A stretch of DNA of 57,401 bases from CAAFZY01 sp964410325. GTDB taxonomy: Bacteria; Pseudomonadota; Alphaproteobacteria; RF32; CAG-239. The translations under genes and the position numbers were made by a program. This document shows, piece after piece, positions 26,539 through 34,632 of the stretch. The notes beneath the pieces are model-generated. The model saw only the letters and a program-made list of their open reading frames with translations. It was not told where the DNA came from and ran no database searches. How positions within the stretch are numbered: position 1 is the stretch's first letter; each line of letters opens with the position of its first letter. Location of the stretch: NCBI GenBank assembly GCA_964410325.1, contig CAYPFN010000012.1:1-57401 (forward strand). The letters run 5' to 3'.

Positions 26539-29500
26539 GCTTTATTTTCAAATTTCGATGGTTGAAAAGCATCATAAAGCATCGGTGTGAAAAGCAGGCT
26601 TAAAACAGTGGTGGTTAGCAGTCCAAAGGCGACAACGACCGCCACCGGATAAAGAATCTCTTTGCCTGGCTCGCTGTAGCCAACAATTAGCGGAATAAAG
26701 CCAATGATTGAGGTTAAGGCTGTCATGATAACTGGTTCTAAGCGTTCCTGTGTGAGAGATATAATCTCTTCTCTACTGAGGTCTTTTGTCTGAGTTTGCC
26801 GTTTGTTGATGTATAAGTCTATCAGCAAAATGCCGTTGCGGATGGCAATTCCGGCCAGAGCTATCATGCCGATAATGGTAGCTATTGAAATAATGTTGGA
26901 AGTCAGTAAGACGCCGATAACACCGCCAATTAAGGCAAATGGGATGCTTATCATTAACTGGGTTGCCAAATTAAAGCTTTTGAAATTGATGTATAAAGCG
27001 CTGTAAACTAAGACAAATGACATCAGCCCCAAAAATAAAATATTGCGCGAGGCTTCGGCCTGGGTTTTGAACTGGCCGTCAATCTGGATAAAGGTATCGG
27101 CCGTCAGCTTGATTTCGGTAGCGAGTTTTTTCTGCAGTTCAGCTACCACATGAGTGGTGTTACGAGTGGCAAAGTTTGCTTGCACAATCAGTCTGCGGGT
27201 GGTGTTTTCGCGAGAGATTTCGTTTTGACCTTTTAAATGAACGATGTCTGCCACTGTGCCGAATGCAACCATATTACCTCCTTCGGTTGCCAGAGGAATC
27301 TGTGAAATGGTATGGTCATCTATGTCACTTTGCGTTTTAAAGCGCAGGACTATGTCATATAATTTTTCATTTTCAAGCATTTGAGCAACGGTGGTTCCGG
27401 AAAGTGCCGTTTCAATTGTTTGTACGGCCGGAGTTATTTGTACACCGTAGCGAGCGGCTTTTTCCCGGTCAAAGAGAATATGCAACTGGGGTATTTGTAC
27501 CTGCATGTCGCGACGGATATCGATTAAACCAGGAGTTTGGTGCATGACGTTGACAATTTGATCAGCTACCTGATTTAGGTTTTCGTTGTCGTGACCGAAA
27601 ATTTTCAGGACAAGACCGGCCTGCACGCCGGAAATGATAAAGTCAATGCGGTGTGAAATTGGCTGGCCGACGCTGACAGACACGCCGGGCATATCCAGTT
27701 TTTGACGGATATCTGCCTCAATTTCTTCTTTCGAGCGCTGTAAATTATCTTTTAAACGTACTTCAATTTCGTGAATATTGACGCCTAAAGCATGTTCATC
27801 CAATTCGGTACGACCTTGTTTGCGACCAGTGCTTTTTACTTCCGGAATGCTTAAAAGTGCAGCTTCCGCCATTTGTCCGATACGGGAGGCTTCCTCTAAA
27901 TTTGTACCAGGTGGTGTGGCCATAACAACTGTAAAACTTCCTTCGTTAAAAGGTGGCAAAAATTCACGTCCGAAGGAAAACAAAAAGCAGATACCACTGA
28001 CGACCAATATACCGAAAGTGATGAAAATGGCTTTGGAAAACTTAAAACCAAAAGTCAGCATTTTATGATGAATGTGTTTTAAGGTGCTTACCAGCATGGT
28101 ATCCTTCCGGTTGCCTAAAGCTTTGACATGGGGTAGCAGGTAATAAGACATCACTGGGGTTAAGGTCAAAGCGACGATGGTTGAGCAGACCATTGATAAA
28201 ATAAACGATAAGGCAAGCGGTGCAAAGATACGACCTTCAATGCCTTGTAAGGCGAATAAGGGTAAAAAAACAAGAGATATTAAAACGGTTGAAAAGATTA
28301 TGGCATTGCGTACTTCACGCGAGGCCTCATAAACGACTTTTAAGATTGGTTGTGGAGTTTTTCTGGCTTTATTTTCTTTCAAGCGCTTATATATGTTTTG
28401 CATGTCAACAATGGCATCGTCAACAAGTGACCCTAGAGCCATGGCTATACCGCCCAAGGTCATGGTGTTTATAGAAAAACCGAAAACTTTGAAAACAATG
28501 GCTGTCATAATCAGTGTGCAGGGGATAGCGGTTAAAACAATCAAGGTACCGCGGAAGTTCAACAAGAAAATGAAGACGACGATTGCCACTAAAACCGCAC
28601 CTTCAATCAGAGAAGATGAAATATTGTTAATGGCGTTTTGTATAAAGTGGCTTTGTTTGAACAGATCTTTTTCAATTTTGATGTTCTGAGGCAACGTTTG
28701 GGCAATTAGGTTAATCTCTTTATCAAGAGCTTTGGTTAATCTGATGGTATCAATGCCCGGTTGTTTGGCAATGCTTATTAAAACTCCTTTTTGCCCGTTT
28801 ATGCCGGCTTCACCGCGTTTATTGGGATCGGGGGCAATCTTGGTTTCGGCAATCTGGCTTAAAGTAATGGCTGGTAGGCCTTTACGCTCTTCTTTGGCAA
28901 TGACAATTTTTTCTAAATCTTCAACCGATTGCGGGCGACCGATGGTGCGAATGAGCTCTTCGGTATGAACAGAGTTTAAAAAACCACCAGTGCCGTTAAT
29001 GCCTGAATTGGCAATAGCTTCCAACACATCGTTTAAGTTGATGCCTAAAAGAGGCATTTGAATAGTATCCAAGATTATCTGGTATTGTTTAACATCGCCG
29101 CCGATAATACTAACTGAAGCAACGCCTGGGACTGAAAGTAGGCGTTTGCGGATATTAAGCTCGGCAAAGTCGCGTAGTTCAATCGGGCCGAAATTTTTAT
29201 CTGTAGCGGTTAAGCCGATGAGCATCACTTCGCCCATGATGGAAGAAATCGGTGTCATGGCGATTCTTGTGCCGTCAGGCAAATCTTTTTCAATCTGGCT
29301 AATGCGTTCGGTAATAGTCTGGCGGGCTTTGTATATATCGGTATTCCAGTCAAATTCGGCCTTTACTAGGCCGTAACCGATTTCGGCCGATGAATAAAGC
29401 CGGGTAACGCCAGTTGCGCCATTAATAGCGTTTTCTATCGGGATAAGAACAAGCGTTTCGATTTCTTCTGGTGCAAGTCCGCCAACCTCGGCCAGCAGCG

Positions 29501-29642
29501 TAACCGACGGTTTATTTAGATCTGGGAAAACGTCGATTTCCATTTTGGTGATTGTCTGCCAGCCGTAGCCAAGCAAAAACAAAAATGCGGCAATAATCAG
29601 GATACGGTATTTTAATGAAAATTCGATGATTTTGTTAAACAT
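26535..29642 (-). CDS. Heavy-metal RND efflux pump (CusA/CzcA family)
   Basis: This 1035-residue inner-membrane proton antiporter is the pump of a tripartite metal-efflux system. Twelve membrane helices can be placed as one N-terminal (IIAAFLFLLGYGWQ), a block of five from about residue 340, another N-like helix near 530, and a C-terminal block of five. The two large periplasmic porter loops lie between them. The helix-4 motif GGIAMALGSLVDDAIVDMQN is typical of the HME subfamily. It overlaps or abuts the adaptor gene at TAATG. Cu/Ag versus Zn/Cd/Co specificity cannot be settled from the sequence by eye. Confidence 0.93.
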   Translation of the reverse strand: MFNKIIEFSLKYRILIIAAFLFLLGYGWQTITKMEIDVFPDLNKPSVTLLAEVGGLAPEEIETLVLIPIENAINGATGVTRLYSSAEIGYGLVKAEFDWNTDIYKARQTITERISQIEKDLPDGTRIAMTPISSIMGEVMLIGLTATDKNFGPIELRDFAELNIRKRLLSVPGVASVSIIGGDVKQYQIILDTIQMPLLGINLNDVLEAIANSGINGTGGFLNSVHTEELIRTIGRPQSVEDLEKIVIAKEERKGLPAITLSQIAETKIAPDPNKRGEAGINGQKGVLISIAKQPGIDTIRLTKALDKEINLIAQTLPQNIKIEKDLFKQSHFIQNAINNISSSLIEGAVLVAIVVFIFLLNFRGTLIVLTAIPCTLIMTAIVFKVFGFSINTMTLGGIAMALGSLVDDAIVDMQNIYKRLKENKARKTPQPILKVVYEASREVRNAIIFSTVLISLVFLPLFALQGIEGRIFAPLALSFILSMVCSTIVALTLTPVMSYYLLPHVKALGNRKDTMLVSTLKHIHHKMLTFGFKFSKAIFITFGILVVSGICFLFSFGREFLPPFNEGSFTVVMATPPGTNLEEASRIGQMAEAALLSIPEVKSTGRKQGRTELDEHALGVNIHEIEVRLKDNLQRSKEEIEADIRQKLDMPGVSVSVGQPISHRIDFIISGVQAGLVLKIFGHDNENLNQVADQIVNVMHQTPGLIDIRRDMQVQIPQLHILFDREKAARYGVQITPAVQTIETALSGTTVAQMLENEKLYDIVLRFKTQSDIDDHTISQIPLATEGGNMVAFGTVADIVHLKGQNEISRENTTRRLIVQANFATRNTTHVVAELQKKLATEIKLTADTFIQIDGQFKTQAEASRNILFLGLMSFVLVYSALYINFKSFNLATQLMISIPFALIGGVIGVLLTSNIISIATIIGMIALAGIAIRNGILLIDLYINKRQTQTKDLSREEIISLTQERLEPVIMTALTSIIGFIPLIVGYSEPGKEILYPVAVVVAFGLLTTTVLSLLFTPMLYDAFQPSKFENKA

Positions 29643-30367
29643 TAATTTTCTCCGTGGAGGGCAATGTCTGTTTCTTTAAAAGGCGTTCCCTGAGCATAAC
29701 GGAGTTGGTAAGCACCACGAGTGATGATTTTTTCACCTTCTTTGACACCGCTGATTTCAATAATATTTCCATTTTTATGGCCGATGGAAACTTCTCTTTT
29801 TTCAAAATGATCGCCGTGATCGATAAACACAAAGTAAGTGCCGAATCCACCCTGAACGGCTTGTGCGTTGATGCCCAAGGCTTTTTCAAGCGGAGTTGTT
29901 TTTATTGTCATGGAGCCTTTTAAACCCTGGCTGTTTTGTGGCAGTGCTGTCTGAGAGTCGGCGTAAACGCTGTAAAGTCTGGTTTGCGGATCAAGCATTT
30001 TATCCACGCGGACGATTTTGCCGTTGAAGTATTGTTTGGGAAAAGCATCAAGGATAAATGTAACATTCTGGCCTTTTTTAACTTTTAAGATATCTTGACC
30101 CTCGTAAATAAAACCGTGTACCAGAGGTTTATCATTGTGCATGGTGTCTAGGATTACCGGAATTTCAATTGTTTGATAAAAATCATAAATTTGTACTGGT
30201 GCAGAACGGAGCTGAAGATTTTTAATCTGATGTGGGCTTAAGGTAAATTCGACGGTGGCCGTCTGCTGGTTTTCAAAAGCAGTATTACCGTGGTTGTGTC
30301 CGTCATAAGCCATTAAAGGGCGGGTGACAAGAAGTACGGCTGCCAAGGTGTAAGTAAGGTGTTTCAT
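29642..30367 (-). CDS. Periplasmic adaptor subunit of metal RND efflux (short CusB-like)
   Basis: This 241-residue membrane-fusion protein has a signal peptide (LTYTLAAVLLVTRPLMA), then a His-containing stretch YDGHNHGN, a lipoyl/beta-barrel region (KVKKGQNVTFILDAFPKQYFNGKIVRV) and a C-terminal membrane-proximal domain (VKEGEKIITRGAYQLRYA). It is much shorter than CusB (about 400 residues): little room is left for a long helical hairpin between the lipoyl halves. ATG 30367 overlaps the outer-membrane gene stop (ATGA). An in-frame start farther upstream lies inside that gene and is unlikely. Confidence 0.88.
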   Translation of the reverse strand: MKHLTYTLAAVLLVTRPLMAYDGHNHGNTAFENQQTATVEFTLSPHQIKNLQLRSAPVQIYDFYQTIEIPVILDTMHNDKPLVHGFIYEGQDILKVKKGQNVTFILDAFPKQYFNGKIVRVDKMLDPQTRLYSVYADSQTALPQNSQGLKGSMTIKTTPLEKALGINAQAVQGGFGTYFVFIDHGDHFEKREVSIGHKNGNIIEISGVKEGEKIITRGAYQLRYAQGTPFKETDIALHGEN

Positions 30368-31578
30368 CTGATATCCTCCAATCTGGTTCCGATAAGTATT
30401 TCCAAAGTATGTTTGGTGGTTAAAGTGTTGTTTAACAAAGCAAGGTATTTTTCCTGTGCCGCCAAATATTTTTCTCGTATCTGCCAAACATCAAAAATGT
30501 TGAACTGGCCGGCATTAAAGCTGGCCTCCATTTTTTTCACACTTTGACGGTAATCGGGCAAAATATGCTGGGTGTATTGCTCCAGAGCTTTGCTTTGTGC
30601 GGCCAGGTTTTGATAAGCTTTTTTAACTACTTCCGGAAAAGAAACGGCATTTAAGGCTTGTAATTCTTTTCGGGCGGCATGTTCTTTGGCTTTAAGCGCG
30701 CCATAAGCACCGTTTTGACGGTTCCAAAGGGGAACAGATAGGGAAAGCCCGAGTTTCCAACTGTCTGAATCTTCCATATTATCATAGTTGTAGACAACTT
30801 TGGGCACAATAACTGGCATGTAACGATCCTGACGAACAAGCGCAACGTTATTTTCGGCTTCTTGCGTCTTTAAGGTAAGCATTTTTTGCAAAGATGGATT
30901 GGTCTGTGCTGTATTTAAGATCTGTTCATACGAGGCTGAAAGCTTGATTGTTGGTGGTTGCTGCAAATATATGTGACTATTTGCCAGGCCAAAAATCTGG
31001 GCAAAATCGGTTTTGTTTGTTTCGAGCTCTTCTTTAATCAGAGACAGTTCGGTGCGGGTTGAAAGTATGTCCGCATCAAAGGCATAAATTTCGGCGGTGC
31101 TTAAATTGTTGTGATTAATGGAATGATGTACCGTATTGCTGACTTTATTTAAAAAATCCAGATGTTCTTCAATGTATTTTTTTTGTTCCTGCAGGGTATA
31201 GAGATTGTAATATTTTGTGGCCAGCTGTTGATAAGTCTGTAGCAAATCAAGCTTTTTTTGATAAGTGTTAATTTCTTTTAAAAGATTTTTGTATGCATAG
31301 CGTTGTAGGCTGATATCGGAAAGACGTAGCGGCTGAGACAGCGTGATTTCATGTTCGCGGCTGTCAAGATTGTATTCATATTCAAGCTCTGGATTGAGCA
31401 AAGCCGTTTCATCCAAGGCCGGTCCGATTTTTTCCAGGCGGTAGGCTTTCTGTTCGGAAACAATCGGACTGTTTTTTAACCCCAGCGGCATCGCTTTTTC
31501 ATAACTTAAGCTTTGAGCCTGAGCCTGCAAAGTGGCAAGGCACAGTATTAAAACGGCAATTTGATGTATTGAGGCCAT
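30364..31578 (-). CDS. Outer-membrane efflux channel, TolC/CusC/CzcC-like
   Basis: This 404-residue protein has a signal peptide (IAVLILCLATLQAQA) and two long helical repeats typical of outer-membrane efflux proteins (about 100-210 and 290-400; for example EKYLALLNNTLTTKHTLEIL near the end). It is the first gene of the three-gene efflux operon, preceded by AGGGAG. The operon order is outer-membrane channel, adaptor, pump. Transcription most likely starts from the MerR-controlled promoter just upstream. No N-terminal Cys lipobox is evident. Confidence 0.9.
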   Translation of the reverse strand: MASIHQIAVLILCLATLQAQAQSLSYEKAMPLGLKNSPIVSEQKAYRLEKIGPALDETALLNPELEYEYNLDSREHEITLSQPLRLSDISLQRYAYKNLLKEINTYQKKLDLLQTYQQLATKYYNLYTLQEQKKYIEEHLDFLNKVSNTVHHSINHNNLSTAEIYAFDADILSTRTELSLIKEELETNKTDFAQIFGLANSHIYLQQPPTIKLSASYEQILNTAQTNPSLQKMLTLKTQEAENNVALVRQDRYMPVIVPKVVYNYDNMEDSDSWKLGLSLSVPLWNRQNGAYGALKAKEHAARKELQALNAVSFPEVVKKAYQNLAAQSKALEQYTQHILPDYRQSVKKMEASFNAGQFNIFDVWQIREKYLAAQEKYLALLNNTLTTKHTLEILIGTRLEDIR

Positions 31579-31603
31579 TTTTTTCTCCCTAGACGAATAT
31601 TTG

Positions 31604-31641
31604 TTGACAGAAAGTAATGTCTATAGTAGCTATAGAGTCAA
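31604..31641. promoter_or_regulatory. Divergent MerR-type promoter/operator
   Basis: On the minus strand TTGACT (31641-31636) and TACTTT (31616-31611) are separated by 19 bp, the overlong spacer expected of MerR-activated promoters. The spacer carries an exact inverted repeat TCTATAG-TAG-CTATAGA (31620-31636), close to the known sites of CadR, PbrR and ZntR. On the plus strand TTGACA (31604-31609) and TAGCTA (31627-31632) are 17 bp apart and would drive the regulator itself, so one operator serves both directions. Confidence 0.88.
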
Positions 31642-31665
31642 GATTTTTTTGTAAAGGAATTTCAG

Positions 31666-32103
31666 ATGTTCATGAAGATTGGCGCATTGTCCGAAAAGAC
31701 TGGCTGCAAGGTGGTAACTATCCGTTATTATGAGCAGCAGGGCTTGTTGAAAAGTCCGCTCCGGACATCAGCAAACTATCGTTTGTATGATGATGAAGAT
31801 GTGGGGCGGCTTAATTTTATTATGCATTGCCGAGATCATCATCTGAGTTTGGCAGAGATTAAAAAATTAATGGCCTGTCCGCAGCATCAGGATGAAAGCT
31901 GCGAATGGGTTGGGGAGATGATTGATGGGCATATTAGGGAAATAGACAGACAGATTGCATCGCTTAAGGATTTAAAAAATAATTTGAAAGAATTGCGTAG
32001 CCAATGTGCCGGGCATAATGTGGTGGGTAATTGTCCGATTGTCAAGCAGCTACACAAGCATATGCATTGTCGGCATCGGGTAGTTTCTGCTGTGGCTGAA
32101 TGA
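31666..32103 (+). CDS. MerR-family heavy-metal regulator (PbrR/CadR/ZntR-like)
   Basis: This 145-residue activator has an N-terminal winged helix (KIGALSEKTGCKVVTIRYYEQQ...), a dimer helix and a C-terminal metal loop. Cysteines 79, 114 and 123 have the 35- and 9-residue spacing that I recall for the Pb(II) sensor PbrR, and Cys14 is also present. The tail is rich in His and Cys (HKHMHCRH), which is unusual. It is divergent from the RND efflux operon and the intergenic region holds a matching operator, so it is very likely the activator of that operon. Zn(II), Cd(II) or Pb(II) are the likely signals. Confidence 0.92.
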   Translation: MFMKIGALSEKTGCKVVTIRYYEQQGLLKSPLRTSANYRLYDDEDVGRLNFIMHCRDHHLSLAEIKKLMACPQHQDESCEWVGEMIDGHIREIDRQIASLKDLKNNLKELRSQCAGHNVVGNCPIVKQLHKHMHCRHRVVSAVAE

Positions 32104-32241
32104 AGGTTTTGTGAGGAAATGAAAGTTTTTGCTTGCAATTTTCTGATGACCGATATATAGAAGAATGCTGTGAATGGGTATTGTAAAAGCTTTTAGTCTT
32201 TTATAATAAGTGGTAATTATTATTAAATCCAGATGATATAA

Positions 32242-32318
32242 CGGGACGTAGTTCAGTCTGGTAGAGCGCTTGCATGGGGTGCAAGAAGTCGGAGGTTCGA
32301 ATCCTCTCGTCCCGACCA
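32242..32318 (+). tRNA. tRNA-Pro (GGG)
   Basis: The acceptor stem CGGGACG/CGTCCCG closes a 77-base cloverleaf with an encoded CCA end. The anticodon stem CTTGC/GCAAG holds the loop ATGGGGT, giving anticodon GGG (reads CCC and CCU). TTCGAAT is present in the T-loop. The gene lies 31 bases before a second proline tRNA. Confidence 0.96.
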
Positions 32319-32349
32319 AAAATTATTTGAAAAAATTATCAGGTTTAAA

Positions 32350-32426
32350 CGGGACATAGCTCAGTCTGGTAGAGCGCTTGCTTTGGGAGCAAGATGCCGA
32401 CGGTTCGAATCCGCCTGTCCCGACCA
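32350..32426 (+). tRNA. tRNA-Pro (UGG)
   Basis: The acceptor stem CGGGACA/TGTCCCG closes a 77-base cloverleaf with an encoded CCA end. The anticodon stem CTTGC/GCAAG and loop TTTGGGA give anticodon UGG. It is tandem with tRNA-Pro (GGG) and followed by a strong terminator, so the two are probably one transcript. Confidence 0.96.
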
Positions 32427-32434
32427 AGAAAACC

Positions 32435-32468
32435 AAGGGTTTGAGCCATTTTTCAAACCCTTTTTTTT
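32435..32468 (+). terminator. Rho-independent terminator of the tRNA-Pro pair
   Basis: AAGGGTTTGA pairs with TCAAACCCTT around an eight-base loop, followed by a run of Ts. Confidence 0.92.
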
Positions 32469-32881
32469 GTGTCAATTTGAGCCGATTTTTTACTTTTGCC
32501 TTAAGGCTTTTAATATATTGATTTTACATAATTTATCCTATGTCATAGTATGTTAAAAAATATGACATTTGGGACAATTTTGGAACAAATTTCATAAAAT
32601 ATTTACTCATAATTGACATTATATTCATTGCGCGTTATTATTCATTATAAACATTATTAGGTGTTGAAAATGAAGATGATGACGAGAGAAAAGTTTGTAA
32701 TGACAATGGTTTTAAGGCATTTGAGAGATAGTAAGCAATGTTATCTCAATATTTCAGAGCCAAATCATAGAATTAGGTTATCATTATACACCGAATCATT
32801 TGTCAGCATTTTATCAGTTACAAAAACACCGTCGCCGGTTTTACTTCCGTTTTCTTTTTGCCGGTGTTACTGATAACGGAC
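32469..32881. other. Intergenic stretch with a hairpin and a doubtful small open frame
   Basis: No supported gene lies here. A 70-codon frame at 32661-32873 (plus; in-frame ATGs near 32670) has a poor composition after residue 45 and overlaps a structured element, so I do not call it. The element is a hairpin: TTATCAGT (32811-32818) pairs with ACTGATAA (32869-32876), and AACACCG (32825-32831) with CGGTGTT (32862-32868), leaving a one-sided bulge. It directly precedes the terminator of the leftward SPFH gene. Confidence 0.4.
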
Positions 32882-32921
32882 AAAAAGAAAGGGCCAGCAT
32901 TTGGCGGACCCCTTCTTTTTT
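32882..32921. terminator. Terminator downstream of the SPFH gene
   Basis: AAAAAGAAAGGG and CCCCTTCTTTTTT form a stem with an inner CCAG...TTGG pairing. A T-run follows on each strand. It lies 11 bases after the stop of the leftward SPFH gene. Confidence 0.75.
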
Positions 32922-32932
32922 GTACTCCAGTC

Positions 32933-33745
32933 TTATTTAAGGTTAATGAACGGTGTAGATTCTCCCAGCATATACTGGGGAAGTTTCCCGTCCCATTTCT
33001 GCACGGCCTCATACTCGATCAGGCTTTTGTTTTTCTGCAAAGCCTGAGCCTTGATTTCCATGGCCTCGGCTTCAGCTTTGGCCGTGATCACCTTTTGCTC
33101 GGCTTCTTCCGAAATCCTCTTCGTATTGTTGATTGCTTCCTGAGCTTTCTGCTCGGCAATCACCTTATCTTCAATCGCTCCTTCAAACTTGTCGGAATAA
33201 TCGATGTTGATAAACTGAAGAGTGATGTTCTGGAAGAACCTGTTGTCCAGTTTTTCCTGTAAACCGGCAATTACGGCAACGCGCGCTTTGTCGCGGTTAG
33301 ATACCAGCTCCTGCGCCTGCCACTTCCCGATGACGTCTTTTAAAACGTCATTTAGGACAGGGATTATCTTTTTGCCTTCATAATCCTTGCCGACGGTTTC
33401 GTACAGCACATGGACGTTGTCTGGCACGAGATCGTAGGTAAAAACATATTCGATCTCGGCTGTCTGCACGTCCGATGTATAAGTCGCTGTTTTCTGCGAC
33501 ATCTTCTGGGTCCGGATATCCATTTTGTGCATGATTGACACAAAAGGAACTTTGAACCCTATGCCGTTTACATACGAATGCTGATCAACCTTTCCTAAGG
33601 TAACCAACACGCCCCGGTATCCCGGGGAGATGTAGTACATTGCGCTGATAAGTAAAATCAGGGTAAGTACGCTACCGATACCCCATTTAACCCAACGGCC
33701 GATTTTCTGAGCTGTTCCTTTCTTTTCGCGGTCATTCCTATACAT
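32933..33745 (-). CDS. SPFH/prohibitin-family membrane protein
   Basis: This 270-residue protein has one N-terminal membrane helix (about 18-42: WGIGSVLTLILLISAMYYI), then the SPFH domain (RGVLVTLGKVDQHSYVNGIG...; VQTAEIEYVFTYDLV...), and a charged Ala/Glu/Lys helix (AEQKAQEAINNTKRISEEAEQ broken at about residue 210) typical of the prohibitin/HflK-C group. Such proteins form large ring-like microdomains in the inner membrane, often regulating the FtsH protease. No protease partner or hflK neighbour is present here, so it is a solitary prohibitin-like protein. A terminator follows directly. Confidence 0.9.
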   Translation of the reverse strand: MYRNDREKKGTAQKIGRWVKWGIGSVLTLILLISAMYYISPGYRGVLVTLGKVDQHSYVNGIGFKVPFVSIMHKMDIRTQKMSQKTATYTSDVQTAEIEYVFTYDLVPDNVHVLYETVGKDYEGKKIIPVLNDVLKDVIGKWQAQELVSNRDKARVAVIAGLQEKLDNRFFQNITLQFINIDYSDKFEGAIEDKVIAEQKAQEAINNTKRISEEAEQKVITAKAEAEAMEIKAQALQKNKSLIEYEAVQKWDGKLPQYMLGESTPFINLK

Positions 33746-34050
33746 AATTTTGAAATTTATGGTAGCAAAACCTCTCTTTTGAAAAGTATGCGCATTTTTA
33801 CAAATTTTGTTTGGATTTTATATATTGATCCCTGAAAGCACGTAGCCAAAACTGCAAAAGCAGCGGGCGGTCATTGCGACTGACTCTTTTATCTAAACAT
33901 CTTAAGTGGAAAATTTTTCATAAAAACTTTTCCTGCGTTTCTTTTTCAAAAAATACAAGTTTTACCAGATTAATAATATACTAATTAATTTTTTTATCTT
34001 TGATTAGAATATATCTTTTTTAGACAAAAATCAAGCAAAAATTTTCTGGA
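33746..34050. other. Intergenic, no gene seen
   Basis: This AT-rich DNA lies between the start of the SPFH gene and the HtpG remnant. It should contain the SPFH promoter. I see no coding pattern, RNA gene or repeat here. Confidence 0.5.
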
Positions 34051-34400
34051 TCAGATTAAAAGCTTTTTTAAGATATAATCACTGATCTTCGCTGCATAAA
34101 ACGACGGATCAAAAATCGGCTTCTTCTTAGCGATTTTTGCCTGATAAAGCAGCAACCGGGATACATTCACAGCCTTCGGATCAATGTAGCATCCTCCATC
34201 GCTCTGCTCAATTTGATGATCAATGGGTGATAGGGATTTACTTCCAAAATCTGGGTCGAAGCAAAAGTCGTTTGTTGCTGGTGATTACACATCAATCGCT
34301 CCAGGTGAATGCTCATGTATTCGTTTTTGAACGTCAGGCCGATTGGACTGATGGTTAGTTTTTCGGTAACTTCCACCTTGCCCACTTCGTCTATAAACAT
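34051..34400 (-). pseudogene. C-terminal remnant of HtpG (Hsp90)
   Basis: Reading leftward from 34400, the frame gives EKLTISPIGLTFKNEYMSIH, then LERLMCNHQQQ and STQILEVNPYHPLIIKL. These match the Hsp90 C-terminal dimer domain (RLTDSPxxL...MERLM...ILExNPxHPLI). Near 34190 the frame shifts, and the next frame continues NVSRLLLYQAKIAKKKPIFD and SFYAAKISDYILKK to a TGA at 34051, again the HtpG tail. The ATPase and middle domains are missing from the window. This is the decayed end of a former htpG gene. Confidence 0.78.
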
Positions 34401-34555
34401 TTCTGTTCACTAAGTAAAAAAGACTTCAAATGATGACGAAATAGCTATTTCTACCAAATCACTACTTGGGAAATGACTGTTTTCACCAATGGAAGGGTGT
34501 TTCCTTTCCGCTATAAATACTGGGTTTCCCATCTACCAAAAAAGACAAAAAACAC

Positions 34556-34583
34556 TTGAATTTGTCGAAAAGCGTATTATACT
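34556..34583 (+). promoter_or_regulatory. Predicted promoter of the 28-residue-repeat gene
   Basis: TTGAAT (34556-34561) and TATACT (34578-34583) are 16 bp apart, about 50 bases before the ATG. The stretch AGCGTATTAT inside it also occurs in the promoter of the orphan gene at 48771. Confidence 0.5.
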
Positions 34584-34632
34584 TTCCTCAATAAAATAAA
34601 ATTTATGTTTAATTATTAAAAATTCAATTATT

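Noticed and set aside
29635..29889. 84-codon minus-strand frame
   Set aside because: Shadow frame inside the RND adaptor gene.
32050..32319. Minus-strand frame reading GTRGFEPPTSCTPCKRSTRL
   Set aside because: It is the antisense of tRNA-Pro (GGG) and the 3' end of the MerR gene. This peptide pattern is a known artefact of tRNA genes.
32661..32873. 70-codon plus-strand frame
   Set aside because: Its second half overlaps a hairpin and loses coding character. No known homology by eye.
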